64,000 nt of DNA from Acidobacteriota bacterium (lineage in GTDB: Bacteria; Acidobacteriota; Blastocatellia; RBC074). The notes below the pieces were generated by a model, which was not told the origin of the DNA, searched no databases, and saw only the letters and a list, made by a program, of their open reading frames with translations. Position 1 is the first letter of the stretch; each line of letters begins with the position of its first letter. Below are positions 37,034-45,311 of this stretch, piece by piece. Both the position numbers and the translations under genes were made by a program. The DNA lies in contig JADJLO010000038.1 of assembly GCA_016710075.1 (NCBI GenBank), positions 379,953-443,952 of the forward strand. The letters are read 5' to 3'.

Positions 37034-39621
37034 TGTCCCGTCAACGGTATTATTGTAACCCGAATGTCTGACCGCCGGTCGTGCCTTCTTGCTGCGTCGT
37101 TTCGCCGGTCAGGCTCTCCATCCTTCGTGACTACCAGCTTGCCGCTGAGAACTCCGCCGACATAGAACGGAGCGCCGACACCCTGACGCGAACCGTCATC
37201 GCCGTTGTCGGCGTCAGTGTCGGTCTGAGGAGCTGCTGGATCATCGGTCACAACCCCGCCGTTGGTCACCGAGGTCAAACTGCTGGCATAGCCCAGCAGC
37301 TGGCCCGCCGTAAAGGGCTGGCCGCCAATAGTCACCGGCGCACCCGCCGGATTGAAATTGAACGGCGAAACGCCGACATAGTAATTACTCGGTACCAGCG
37401 GCAACCCAAGCGGATTGCCCTGCTGGTCGGTCTTCTGTGTGAACAGATAATGCCCGCCGCTGTTGGTCAGCTGACGCGCAACCGGAATGAATTCATTGAC
37501 GCCGCCGACATCGCTTGAATCACTGATAATGCCGTCGTTATTCGCGTCGAAGAAGAGTTCGACCAGGATGCCCGGCTTCGGAGCCTCACCTGAGCTGATC
37601 AGGCCGTCATTGTTCGTGTCCAGCCAGACCGTGTTGCCAATGCTGACCCAGTCGGTGTAGAAGCCCTGGTCGGTGTCCACCCAGTCGATCGAGGCCGGGT
37701 TGGTCCCCGCCGGATCAATTGGAACTATTGGACTTTGATAAATGGGCCCGGTCAGCACACCATCGGAGTCGTTAACATCGGTGCTCATCGGTGCGTCGTT
37801 CGGCGATCCGGTCGGAATCGATGCCGGCGGATAGAACTTCGCAAAATAGTAACCGTCGGGCAGCGCCGGGAACTTGTAGTATCCGGGATTGCCCAGGGAG
37901 TCATTCATCGTCAGTTGAACGCCGAAGAGTGTCTGAGTTCCTCCTGGAAGACCATCGTCATCTTTCCAGAGTTCGACCCTGACATTGTTGATCCCCGCGG
38001 TGGCCGGCTCGTCCTGGATGCCGTTCTTGTTGACATCCTGCCAGACGTAGTTGCCGAAGGAATTGAGTCCCGGAGGTGTTCCGGAAACCATGACTCCCAC
38101 TCGCGTCGGTGCAGACGCAAGAGTCTCGCCGCTGTCTGTGCGCACGGCGCTGAAAGCGAAGGTATTCCATGCGACATTCGTGTCTCCGACAGTCGCCAGA
38201 GGATTTCCATCGGCATTCTTATTGCCGAACGGAGCATCGTTCGGAGCGCTCATCGGCCACTCAAATCGCAGCATTCCGGCAGGCAGAAGAGTGTATGAAC
38301 CGAAGTTGATCCTGTACGACTTGACCTTGGTCGGATCCAGTGGCAGCACGGTGCTCCACTGGCCCGGATCCGTCTGAGGCACTCCGTCAGCCAGGGTCGT
38401 CATCACCTGGCAACCAGGAACGCTAACAACCAGATTGCGGCAGGGATTGGGATCCGTGCTGTAATAGACCTTCGTTCCCGGAGGGGCCGTCGATGTGTCG
38501 ATCGGAGCCAGAAAGAACGGCTGCCAGGTCGTCCCTAGCGATATGCCTGTGCCCGCGCCGGAGTTGCCCGGAGGCGGATTGTTGAAAGGCAGAATATCGA
38601 TGACATCGAGGTTGTTCGCCGAAACGTTGCCCTGGTTGAAGATCTCCAATGCCCAGAATATGCTGCCGCCGCGGACGGTTTCAGCAACGAAGGTGGTGCC
38701 GCTCTGGAAGAAATCGGCGACCCCCGGACTGCCGTCGGCGAATGCGGGGTCAAAATTCAACTGCCCCTTGACACCTTTACGTGAGTCGAGCTGGAAGAAG
38801 GAGATGATCGAAACATCGGCCGGCCCCGAGACGCACCCGTTCGCCAGCGGATTGCCGTCGGTGATGGCGGGATCGGCGAGATAAGGCTGTGAGGGGTCGG
38901 ATGGGGGTGCTACACAGAACCGCTTCGGATCCGAATCCGTCATGAACTGAGAAGCAGGATTCGAAACGTCAACGATCGCAGAATAATTGCGGTAATTTCC
39001 CGGGAGCGTACCCGGTTTGACGCGAGCATCGAACTGGATGGTCACGCTCTCACCCGGAGGCACGCTGCATGTTGTGCCGGCCCAGCTCCACTTGACCAGC
39101 GTCCTGCCGCTGTTGTAGTTCGGCGTCACGGTCGGAACCGTCGGCCCCGGCAGACAGCCAGCCGAAGCTCCACCGCTCTTTGTGACTGCGACGTTGCCGA
39201 TATAATCGAGGTTGGCATCGATCAAATCGGCCACCACCGGCTCCTGAATTGCAACACTGTTTGTCGCATTCGGCGGATTAACATCAATCTGATACCTGAC
39301 GACCTGTCCAGGATATGTAGACGAACCCGAAACCACCGACTTCGTAGTGCGCGGATACGCTGTATCCAGATCCCTGACGATCTTCAGACAGGCTTGCGCA
39401 TTGGCGTTCGGGATAGTGAACCCGGTCTTGTTGGTGATCAGCGTCGCCGTATTGCAGAAATCATTCTTCGGAAGCGTGTACAATCCGCCTCCGCCATGCG
39501 CCGGATTGATGATCGTTCCGGTCAACACGATGCCGTTCGAAGCGCCGGGCGCCACATTCGTGAACGTATACTCCACCCGCGAAACGTAACCTGACTCCCA
39601 GTCCCGGGAAATTCGTCCCAT
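36994..39621 (-). CDS. Giant gene 2, N-proximal fragment with first SdrD-B modules
   Basis: This 875-residue frame continues the N-terminal region (SGYVSRVEYTFTNVAPGASN, then several beta-rich modules). It then begins the SdrD-B series with SFGNYVWQDVNKNGIQDE and SIGNTVWLDTNNDGLISSGE, up to KLVVTKDGEP near 37120, after which the frame is lost. The N-terminal part contains several Cys (NDFCNTATLI, QACLKIV, RFCVAPP), unlike the repeats. Confidence 0.78.
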   Translation of the reverse strand: MGRISRDWESGYVSRVEYTFTNVAPGASNGIVLTGTIINPAHGGGGLYTLPKNDFCNTATLITNKTGFTIPNANAQACLKIVRDLDTAYPRTTKSVVSGSSTYPGQVVRYQIDVNPPNATNSVAIQEPVVADLIDANLDYIGNVAVTKSGGASAGCLPGPTVPTVTPNYNSGRTLVKWSWAGTTCSVPPGESVTIQFDARVKPGTLPGNYRNYSAIVDVSNPASQFMTDSDPKRFCVAPPSDPSQPYLADPAITDGNPLANGCVSGPADVSIISFFQLDSRKGVKGQLNFDPAFADGSPGVADFFQSGTTFVAETVRGGSIFWALEIFNQGNVSANNLDVIDILPFNNPPPGNSGAGTGISLGTTWQPFFLAPIDTSTAPPGTKVYYSTDPNPCRNLVVSVPGCQVMTTLADGVPQTDPGQWSTVLPLDPTKVKSYRINFGSYTLLPAGMLRFEWPMSAPNDAPFGNKNADGNPLATVGDTNVAWNTFAFSAVRTDSGETLASAPTRVGVMVSGTPPGLNSFGNYVWQDVNKNGIQDEPATAGINNVRVELWKDDDGLPGGTQTLFGVQLTMNDSLGNPGYYKFPALPDGYYFAKFYPPASIPTGSPNDAPMSTDVNDSDGVLTGPIYQSPIVPIDPAGTNPASIDWVDTDQGFYTDWVSIGNTVWLDTNNDGLISSGEAPKPGILVELFFDANNDGIISDSSDVGGVNEFIPVARQLTNSGGHYLFTQKTDQQGNPLGLPLVPSNYYVGVSPFNFNPAGAPVTIGGQPFTAGQLLGYASSLTSVTNGGVVTDDPAAPQTDTDADNGDDGSRQGVGAPFYVGGVLSGKLVVTKDGEPDRRNDAARRHDRRSDIRVTIIPLTGHCLACRATTTTAT

Positions 39622-40573
39622 TGACCGCGACGCTGGCGCCGAGCGCCACTAGCGGTACCGGAATCCAGGTATTGATGCCGTTCAACTGGAATCGCCCCGA
39701 AACGGCAGATCCGGTATTGACCGATGTCAGATTCAATTCGTTTGGAATCGGATCGTCGATCACCTGGCTGTCGAGCGTTACGTTGCCGTTGTTGCTGATC
39801 GAGACATTGAAATTCACTCCGCCACCGACGTTCTGGTCGGGCGATCCGGTATCGGAACTCGCAGCGCTCTTGCTGATCGTCCCCGACGGATTAGGCGCCG
39901 AAAAACCATGCCCGATCGGACCGACATTGAAATTCCTGGGTGTCCCGTCGATCAACGTCCCATTGACTGTCGCCGAATTCGTGACATTGCTTATCTTGGG
40001 GGCATCGCCGTATATCGCTGATGGATAGCGGACATTGATATTTAACCCCTGGCAACTGCCTGCAACCGTGGCAATGTTCCATGTCAGGGTCGTCGTGCCG
40101 TCCATATTGACGACCGCCGTCGCTGCCGGGCTTGAATTCAAATAGATCATGCCCTGGTCGGTGCGCAGAGTATCGGTCACAGTCACGTTCTGTAACCCCA
40201 AAACCCCGATCGTGCCTGATGTATTGTTGCAGACATCGATTCTGTATGTCGTCGTCTCATCGAGCACCGCTCCGCCAACAAGGCTCTTCGAGGCGCTGGC
40301 TTTATCTGTCGCAACTGAAGTCGTCGTTATCGTGTTGCTATCGACAGAGATCGGATAGTTCGGCGCGCAACTCTGATTGGCAAAGGTGCAGACCTCGATC
40401 ATTGCTGTGTTGGGCGAACTCACGCCGTTCGGCGTCACGAGCGGTCTGTACCTGACCTGAATATCGAGCACACCGGTCGATCCGGCAGGCACAGTTGGAA
40501 CAAACTGGGCTATCACCGCCGCCAGCGCCCGTAATGCTCTGAACCGGCGCGACAACGCCAGGCAGCGAGACAA
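39461..40573 (-). CDS. Giant gene 2, second N-terminal fragment
   Basis: The true reading starts about AVIAQFVPTVPAGSTGVLDI near 40510 and includes TAMIEVCTFANQSCAPNYPI and GTISKSAASSDTGSPDQN, ending about VAVNGTNFPG near 39605, where it joins the next frame at DWESGYVSRVEY. It contains two or three beta-rich modules of DUF11-like or gliding-adhesin-like character. The first codons (MSRCLALSRRFRALRA) are a shifted reading. Confidence 0.72.
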   Translation of the reverse strand: MSRCLALSRRFRALRALAAVIAQFVPTVPAGSTGVLDIQVRYRPLVTPNGVSSPNTAMIEVCTFANQSCAPNYPISVDSNTITTTSVATDKASASKSLVGGAVLDETTTYRIDVCNNTSGTIGVLGLQNVTVTDTLRTDQGMIYLNSSPAATAVVNMDGTTTLTWNIATVAGSCQGLNINVRYPSAIYGDAPKISNVTNSATVNGTLIDGTPRNFNVGPIGHGFSAPNPSGTISKSAASSDTGSPDQNVGGGVNFNVSISNNGNVTLDSQVIDDPIPNELNLTSVNTGSAVSGRFQLNGINTWIPVPLVALGASVAVNGTNFPGLGVRLRFAGGVYVHECGARRFERHRVDRNDHQSGAWRRRIVHASEE

Positions 40574-40982
40574 ACTCGATGCCTGGCGGCAGGGTGTCGG
40601 TGATCCTCATGTTGTAGCAGTCATCCTGCGGAGAAATCGAACCGGCGCAACGCCACGTCAGTCGATAAGTGAAGGTCTGTCCTGTCGGGATCGCCGTCGG
40701 CGAGGCGGGCACAAGCGTCTTGGTCAGCCCCGGATTCGGATCGAAGAAGTATGTGTTGCCGTAAGCTCTGCCGGCTGTAACAAAGTTGAGCAACCTTTTG
40801 CCCGATGTATCCATCAGAGTCTGCGCAACCGGCTTCCAGCCGTATGCTTTGACCGCAGGCATGAATGAAGTCGCCTTCGATGCAATCATAAAAAGCATCA
40901 GCAAGGTCAACGAAAGAGCTATTACAGATGGCCTGATCAATTTGATGATTGATTTGAACAGAGGTGTGTGTGAGGGATTCAT
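40338..40982 (-). CDS. Giant gene 2, N-terminal fragment with signal sequence
   Basis: The ATG at 40982 has AAGGAG eight bases upstream and gives MNPSHTPLFKSIIKLIRPSV followed by the hydrophobic IALSLTLLMLFMIAS, an export signal or membrane anchor. The mature part (NPGLTKTLVPASPTAIPTG, TYRLTWRCAGSISPQDDC) is a DUF11-like start module. The frame is true to about SITGAGG near 40525; codons after that are shifted. Confidence 0.78.
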   Translation of the reverse strand: MNPSHTPLFKSIIKLIRPSVIALSLTLLMLFMIASKATSFMPAVKAYGWKPVAQTLMDTSGKRLLNFVTAGRAYGNTYFFDPNPGLTKTLVPASPTAIPTGQTFTYRLTWRCAGSISPQDDCYNMRITDTLPPGIEFVSLPGVVAPVQSITGAGGGDSPVCSNCACRIDRCARYSGQVQTARDAERREFAQHSNDRGLHLCQSELRAELSDLCR

Positions 40983-41595
40983 GACATACTCCTTGGCCCC
41001 GACAATAATTTATCAGACCACCAGCAGACTGATGACCTGAGGTCAGAGCTTCTTTTTTGTTAACTATGGACTAAACCGGCCCGTAAGATTCGATGAGGAG
41101 CCGGAAAGTTCGCACTTGAAATATTGACCGTTGATTCGAAGAGGTTCGGCTGAGCCAGGGAATGCCTGTGAAAGCTTCGCACGTTGCACTCAGCCCGCAC
41201 CTGTGCAACAAATCCTTTATTACACCAATAAATAATAACTTTGCCCGCGCCTGCTAAAACCGGCTTCGGGACTTGATGTGTGTTTATCGATAAACAGAAA
41301 ATATCTGTAAAAAGCCGATCAGCGAATGTGAGTGTTTATCGCTCAAGGCTTGATACTTCGTTTATCTTGACCCAGTGAGATTCTGAACAAAGTTTATTCG
41401 CGACTGGCTTTATCTCATGCCCTGACAAATGGGGGTATCGGGAAAACAGGTATTTATGCTTCCAGCAATTAACCGCATGCCATGAGGGAAATCCCTGTCA
41501 GATGGGTGAGTGTAAAAGCAGAAAATGGAGCGCAGGCGCCATGCCTGTGCTCCATTTAATTGGTCAACTATATCAGCAGATAACGATGAAGATAA
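40983..41595. other. Intergenic region upstream of giant gene 2 with GTTTATCG palindrome
   Basis: No gene is supported. At 41282-41295 there is a perfect 14-bp palindrome GTTTATCGATAAAC, and related half-sites occur near 41334 (GTTTATCG) and 41360 (GTTTATCT). They lie about 300-380 bp before the start of giant gene 2 and could be operator sites. The binding protein is unknown; the adjacent NarL-type regulator is one candidate. Confidence 0.4.
41523..41557 (-). terminator. Hairpin terminator after the response regulator gene
   Basis: AAATGGAGC (41523-41531) pairs with GCTCCATTT (41549-41557), with an inner CAGGC/GCCTG pair. It lies 38 bp beyond the regulator stop on the minus strand and is followed there by TTTTC. 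The core resembles the GAGCGCAGGCG palindrome at 52749-52860, so it may be a repeat reused as a terminator. Confidence 0.6.
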
Positions 41596-42249
41596 CTATG
41601 AATCTTCGAGCCAGCCCTGGTGGAAGGCATATCGCACAATATCTGACTTCTTCTGAAAGCCGAGTTTTTCCTGTGCGCGGGCCTTGTAATGCTCTATGGT
41701 CTTGACGCTGAGAAGCAACTGCTCTGCGATTTCTTTATTTCCATACCCTCTGGCGGTTAGCTGCAGGACCTCTGTTTCGCGCTCGCTCAATTTAGCGGTG
41801 ATTTCATCCGGAGCGGCGGGCTGGCGGTTGAATAAGTGCCCCACGAGCTGTTCAGCCAGTGAAGGCTCGACGTAGAAGCCTCCGGAAGAAACTTTGCGGA
41901 TGGCATCGACCAGCGCCTTCGATCCGGATGTCTTGCTGACATATCCTGAAGCCCCGGCCTGCATCAATTGATTCAATGAACTCAATTCACAGTGGCGGGA
42001 AAGAATGATTATTCGCACAGATGGAAAGGCCCTTTTGATTTTAAGTGTCGCCTGTGCGCCTCCAAGAGTCGGCATGGACAGATCCATTAAGACGATATCG
42101 GTCGGGCAATCTTTCAGGAGGCCCAGAGCCTCCTGCCCGTCACCGGCTTGTCCGACGACCTGCCAGCCTGTCTGCTGCTTCAATATTATCGACAGTCCTT
42201 CCAGGAAAACCGGGTGGTCATCGACAAGAAATATCCTCAAATTCGGCAT
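41596..42249 (-). CDS. NarL/FixJ-family response regulator
   Basis: This 217-residue protein has a receiver domain (MPNLRIFLVDDHPVFLEG; acidic pair at residues 10-11, phospho-acceptor Asp56 in DIVLMDLSMP, Lys in SKTSGSKAL). A C-terminal LuxR-type helix-turn-helix follows (LSERETEVLQLTARGYGNKE, then LLLSVKTIEHYKARAQEKLG). Phosphorylation by the adjacent histidine kinase would activate DNA binding. The kinase stop lies 18 bp upstream, so the two form an operon. Targets are unknown; the nearest gene downstream on the same strand is giant gene 2. Confidence 0.93.
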   Translation of the reverse strand: MPNLRIFLVDDHPVFLEGLSIILKQQTGWQVVGQAGDGQEALGLLKDCPTDIVLMDLSMPTLGGAQATLKIKRAFPSVRIIILSRHCELSSLNQLMQAGASGYVSKTSGSKALVDAIRKVSSGGFYVEPSLAEQLVGHLFNRQPAAPDEITAKLSERETEVLQLTARGYGNKEIAEQLLLSVKTIEHYKARAQEKLGFQKKSDIVRYAFHQGWLEDS

Positions 42250-42266
42250 GTCATCTCCGATAATAT

Positions 42267-42976
42267 CTATTTCACGGGAATCGGAATGATCACGCTGACC
42301 ACAGATCCCATTCCGGTTATGGATTCGACGCTTAATGATCCGCCGGCAGCCTCAACCCTCTCCCGCATGCCGATAAGACCCAGATGATGCTCCTCCTTTG
42401 AAAAAGGCCGGATTTTTTGACGTCAAACCCGCACCCGTCATCTTCAACGACCAGGGTTACCCGGCTACCGGTGATTTGCAGATATACGCCAACCCGACTT
42501 GCACCAGCGTGTTTCATGATATTTGTCAGAGTCTCCTGCATGACTCTGTAGAGGGCATTCTTGATATCATAATCAAGTAAGTCGTCATCGGAACCGCTGA
42601 AAATCATCTTGACAGGGATACCGCTGCGCTGCTCCCATTCCCTGATAAAGGAGCTCATGATCTGCTTCAATCCTTCGTCTTCCACTGGGGATCTCAGTGA
42701 GTTGGTGAAATAACCGACTTCCTTGTCCAACTTATCGACAATGGAGAACAGATGAGCCAGTCTGCCGGCCTCCGTTGCATTCGTGGGCAGGGATGACAGG
42801 ATGGATTCAAGTCCGAATCGGATGGTTGAGACATACTGGCCGAGTTCGTCGTGCAGCTCTCTGGAAATCCGCTGCCGCTCATACTCCTGAGCTGCCACTA
42901 TCAGTTTTTTTATCTTCTCATTTCCACTCGCTGTATTTGACCTTACATAGGCTTCTTTATTTCCACTTGTAATCAT
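42267..42976 (-). CDS. NarL-type sensor histidine kinase (HisKA_3), frameshifted near its end
   Basis: A soluble kinase of about 236 residues once repaired. The HisKA_3 phospho-acceptor motif ERQRISRELHDELGQ places His42, and the ATP-binding domain has ETLTNIMKHAG (N box) and VEDDGCGFDVK. The open frame runs out after GLFQ near 42404. In the next frame it resumes as EHHLGLIGMRERVEAAGGSL and SVESITGMGSVVSVIIPVPV, ending at a TAG at 42267-42269. The break is at a T/A run, so a one-base error is likely. There is no transmembrane segment or input domain beyond a short N-terminus, so it probably senses a cytoplasmic cue or a partner protein. Confidence 0.85.
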
Positions 42977-43708
42977 GAGGGATGTCCATTCACTTCAATA
43001 ATTTTCTTAGTCTAGTGATCCCCCCTGTACCTTATCTGTAAATCAATACACAGGCCGGCAAAGGGTGAGGTGCAATGCTTTTCGAGTAACAACGTGATCA
43101 GATCAAAAGGCAGGGGAATGATCTAATGCCCTGATCATGCATGATGTCCCGAAGAGATGGCGATCAGTCCATACAGACACACTTCCACCTTTCGGGCCCA
43201 GTGAATATAAAAAAAAGGAGATATCGTCAAAAATAACTTCGTTTAATGGCAATCGAAGTTACATATATCGGTGGTTTTCTTAATTCCAAAAGGAGAATTT
43301 ACCTGACTAAATTGTTAGTCGAAGTTCGCATATCTCTCGATAAATGTCCGTCGGTCAAAGTGGGGAGTCCAACAGACAATTATTGAATTAGTCAAAAACC
43401 AGCGGCAGTATAGATTGCTCTGGGTGTAAGGTCAACATTAATTTTAATCTTTATCAGGGTTTTAATTACCGTTTCATCAGGAAAACAAGAATTTAATACC
43501 ACAGGGAAATCACCCATTGTTTTTTATTCAGGTCTGAAGGGTTTTCCAGGGCAACATTTGATCTGTTCACTGCGTTCCGGAAATAGTTGTAACCAAAAAG
43601 GCATGAAACACGACTATTAGCATGTGAGCTGAGAGGATATTGACAGGATGACTGTTAAATAAAGCTGATCGTGAGGCATCTTCCCGCGAATCAGATATTT
43701 ACCCCTGA
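42977..43708. other. AT-rich intergenic region before the sigma factor gene
   Basis: About 730 bp without a supported gene. It holds the divergent promoters of the kinase (minus) and sigma factor (plus). A hairpin AACTTCG/CGAAGTT lies at 43235-43260. A likely ECF-type promoter is listed separately at 43589-43617. Confidence 0.5.
43589..43617 (+). promoter_or_regulatory. Possible ECF-type promoter of the sigma factor operon
   Basis: TGTAACC (43589-43595) and CGACTA (43612-43617) are separated by 16 bp, close to the AAC-type -35 and CGTC-type -10 of many autoregulated ECF promoters. It lies about 90 bp before the sigma factor start. This is pattern matching by eye, so autoregulation is an inference. 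Confidence 0.4.
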
Positions 43709-44341
43709 ATGAGCATAATGGCTGAGATAACGGAACCCGGCGGTGGTTTGGAACCGCAGGCTGAGGCTCCAAGAATAAGTGACAACGAGCTTGTTGCTGC
43801 CGCAAGGGCGGGCGATGAGGTGCCGTTTTCTCAGCTCTTCGAACGCCACCGCGGATTGGTTTCGCGGCTGGCCTACAGGTTCTTTTCAAGACGGGAGCAG
43901 GTTGAAGAGATCAGTCAGGAGAGTTTTATCAAGGCCTACTTCGCGTTAGGCGACTATCACGGCGAGTATGAAAACTCTTTCGCCGCATGGCTGGCCAGAA
44001 TCGCCGTCCGAAGCTGTTATGACGAGCTGCGCAGGAACAAGCGGCGAGGAGAGAGCAACATCGGCGATTTGAGCGAAGAGGAGGCCGCTTATCTCCACGA
44101 AAGGATGCGCGACCTCGGAACCTCAGGCAATGTCGAGGGCAATGCCATCTCGCGCGACCTGGCCGGAAAACTGCTTGCGAAACTCAGGCCGGATGACAGG
44201 ATGGTGCTGACCCTGCTCAAACAGGAAGAACTATCGATTGCTGAAATCGCCGGGGTTATGGGCTGGACGCCCGCAAAGGTCAAGATGCGATCTCACAGAG
44301 CTCAACACGGTTTGCGCAAGCTCTTGAAAAAATTCATTTGA
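43709..44341 (+). CDS. RNA polymerase sigma factor, ECF type
   Basis: This 210-residue protein has sigma region 2 (DEVPFSQLFERHRGLVSRLA, then EISQESFIKAYFALGDYHGE and FAAWLARIAVRSCYDELRRN) and region 4 (LRPDDRMVLTLLKQEELSIA, EIAGVMGWTPAKVKMRSHRA). It lacks regions 1 and 3, as in ECF sigma factors. The start may be 43709 or the ATG at 43718; neither has a strong ribosome site. It is followed within 30 bp by a membrane protein and then a Spy-like protein, a typical sigma/anti-sigma/envelope-sensor arrangement, so it probably responds to envelope or metal stress. Confidence 0.92.
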   Translation: MSIMAEITEPGGGLEPQAEAPRISDNELVAAARAGDEVPFSQLFERHRGLVSRLAYRFFSRREQVEEISQESFIKAYFALGDYHGEYENSFAAWLARIAVRSCYDELRRNKRRGESNIGDLSEEEAAYLHERMRDLGTSGNVEGNAISRDLAGKLLAKLRPDDRMVLTLLKQEELSIAEIAGVMGWTPAKVKMRSHRAQHGLRKLLKKFI

Positions 44342-44370
44342 TTTATTGATTTACGATTAAGGAGAGAACG

Positions 44371-44808
44371 ATGTGGAAATTCAATCAACCCCACATTGAA
44401 AATGACAAGCTGGATAAGTTCGGAGATGAACTGCTCAGGGCTCTGGACGCCAGCGATGCCGAGATAAGTACAGCCGCGACTTCACCGTTTCTGTTCAGAA
44501 GGATTCGCGTGAGGATAGAGGCAGAGACACGCCGTCGCACAGAGGAACGGTCTCAATGGCTTTCATTTGTCATGCAGACGAGGAAGGCGATTCCGGTTCT
44601 GGCTTTGCTGGCCATCTTTGCACTCGGCACGCTTTTTTATCTGCCGGCATCTGTTTCAAATTCGCCCGCTCATTCCCCTGCGGACCAGCAGCAGATAACG
44701 ATGGGCGGCATGCTGCCGTTTTCGCAGGATGAAATAGTCGCATCGGTCAACGGGTGGGAGGGTGACAGGCCCGAGATGCGCCCCGAGATGCGCAAGGAGC
44801 AGCGATGA
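44371..44808 (+). CDS. Single-TM protein, probable anti-sigma partner
   Basis: This 145-residue protein has a cytoplasmic N-terminal half (DKLDKFGDELLRALDASDAE, RRIRVRIEAETRRRTEER), one transmembrane helix (AIPVLALLAIFALGTLFYL) and a short periplasmic tail. AAGGAGAG precedes the ATG. Position between an ECF sigma factor and a Spy-like periplasmic protein suggests an anti-sigma factor, but no zinc-binding anti-sigma HxxxCxxC motif is visible, so the role is inferred from context. Its stop overlaps the next start by four bases (ATGA), implying coupled translation. Confidence 0.65.
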   Translation: MWKFNQPHIENDKLDKFGDELLRALDASDAEISTAATSPFLFRRIRVRIEAETRRRTEERSQWLSFVMQTRKAIPVLALLAIFALGTLFYLPASVSNSPAHSPADQQQITMGGMLPFSQDEIVASVNGWEGDRPEMRPEMRKEQR

Positions 44809-45197
44809 ACCCTCAGGGAAGAGTGAAATATCAGGTCTGGCTGATGATCGCGGTGGTCTTTATCCTCGGCGGAGTGACGGGAGCATCGCTCGATCGTCTC
44901 TACATGCTCAAGAACAAACCTCAGGCCGCCGCCGGCCCCAATCGCTGGCGCCAGGCCATGATGGACGACATGAAGAAAGAGATGAATCTGACTGACGATC
45001 AGGTGACTCAGATCCGTAGCGTCTACGACCAGATGCGCAAGGAATTCCAGCCAAAACAGTTCGCCGAATGCCCGGCGGTCAAAGAGATGCGCGAGCGCAC
45101 CCGCTCAAAGATATTCGAAGTTCTCTCGCCCGAACAGCAGAAACTCTACGACGAATTCACAGCCAAACGCGAGGCCGACCGCGGCAGGCACAGGTAA
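44805..45197 (+). CDS. Membrane-anchored Spy/CpxP-like periplasmic protein
   Basis: This 130-residue protein has an N-terminal transmembrane anchor (YQVWLMIAVVFILGGVTGAS) and a helical periplasmic domain with the LTxxQ pattern of Spy/CpxP-type proteins (LTDDQVTQIRSVYDQMRKEF, then VLSPEQQKLYDEF). Such proteins act as periplasmic chaperones or metal/stress sensors. Translation is coupled to the gene before it. It probably feeds envelope-state information to the sigma/anti-sigma pair; this is an inference. Confidence 0.75.
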   Translation: MNPQGRVKYQVWLMIAVVFILGGVTGASLDRLYMLKNKPQAAAGPNRWRQAMMDDMKKEMNLTDDQVTQIRSVYDQMRKEFQPKQFAECPAVKEMRERTRSKIFEVLSPEQQKLYDEFTAKREADRGRHR

Positions 45198-45199
45198 GA

Positions 45200-45310
45200 G
45201 AGAGTTTAAAGTTCAAAGTTCAAAGTTTAAAGTTTAAAGAAGAGTCGTCAAATCCCAACCGGCATCCAACGACTCTTCTTTAAACTTTAAACCTTGAACT
45301 TTAAACTCTC
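45200..45310. repeat. TTYAAAG heptamer array, inverted (family A, short form)
   Basis: The left arm (45200-45248) consists of tandem heptamers TTTAAAG/TTCAAAG followed by AAGAGTCGT. The right arm (45269-45310) is its reverse complement, lacking one heptamer. They flank a 20-bp centre. It fills the whole gap between two convergent genes and probably works as a bidirectional terminator. The same heptamer arrays recur at 52325-52962 and 59756-60195. Confidence 0.8.
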
Positions 45311-45311
45311 C

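Larger units (their letters stand above)
23390..40982 (-). other. Giant gene 2 locus: SdrD-B plus DUF11 surface protein, interrupted
   Basis: A second gene of about 17.6 kb lies directly upstream of giant gene 1 in the same direction. It is broken into eight frames that join into one protein of about 5,860 residues. From the ATG at 40982 (AAGGAG eight bases upstream) the order is: signal segment, N-terminal beta-rich modules, 11 SdrD-B-like modules, about 18 DUF11-like modules, and the shared C-terminal domain. SdrD-B modules in other proteins bind calcium and form rigid stalks. The likely role is a very long adhesin or matrix fibre; no anchor motif is recognised. Confidence 0.8.

Noticed and set aside
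4750..40982. Programmed frameshifting or phase variation as the cause of the broken giant genes
   Set aside because: Breaks occur at many unrelated sites and also in housekeeping genes, and in one duplicated block they are simple C losses; no slippery-site plus structure pattern is shared.
4750..40982. Giant repeats as a non-ribosomal peptide or polyketide synthase
   Set aside because: No adenylation, ketosynthase or carrier-domain motifs; modules are clearly DUF11 and SdrD-B types.
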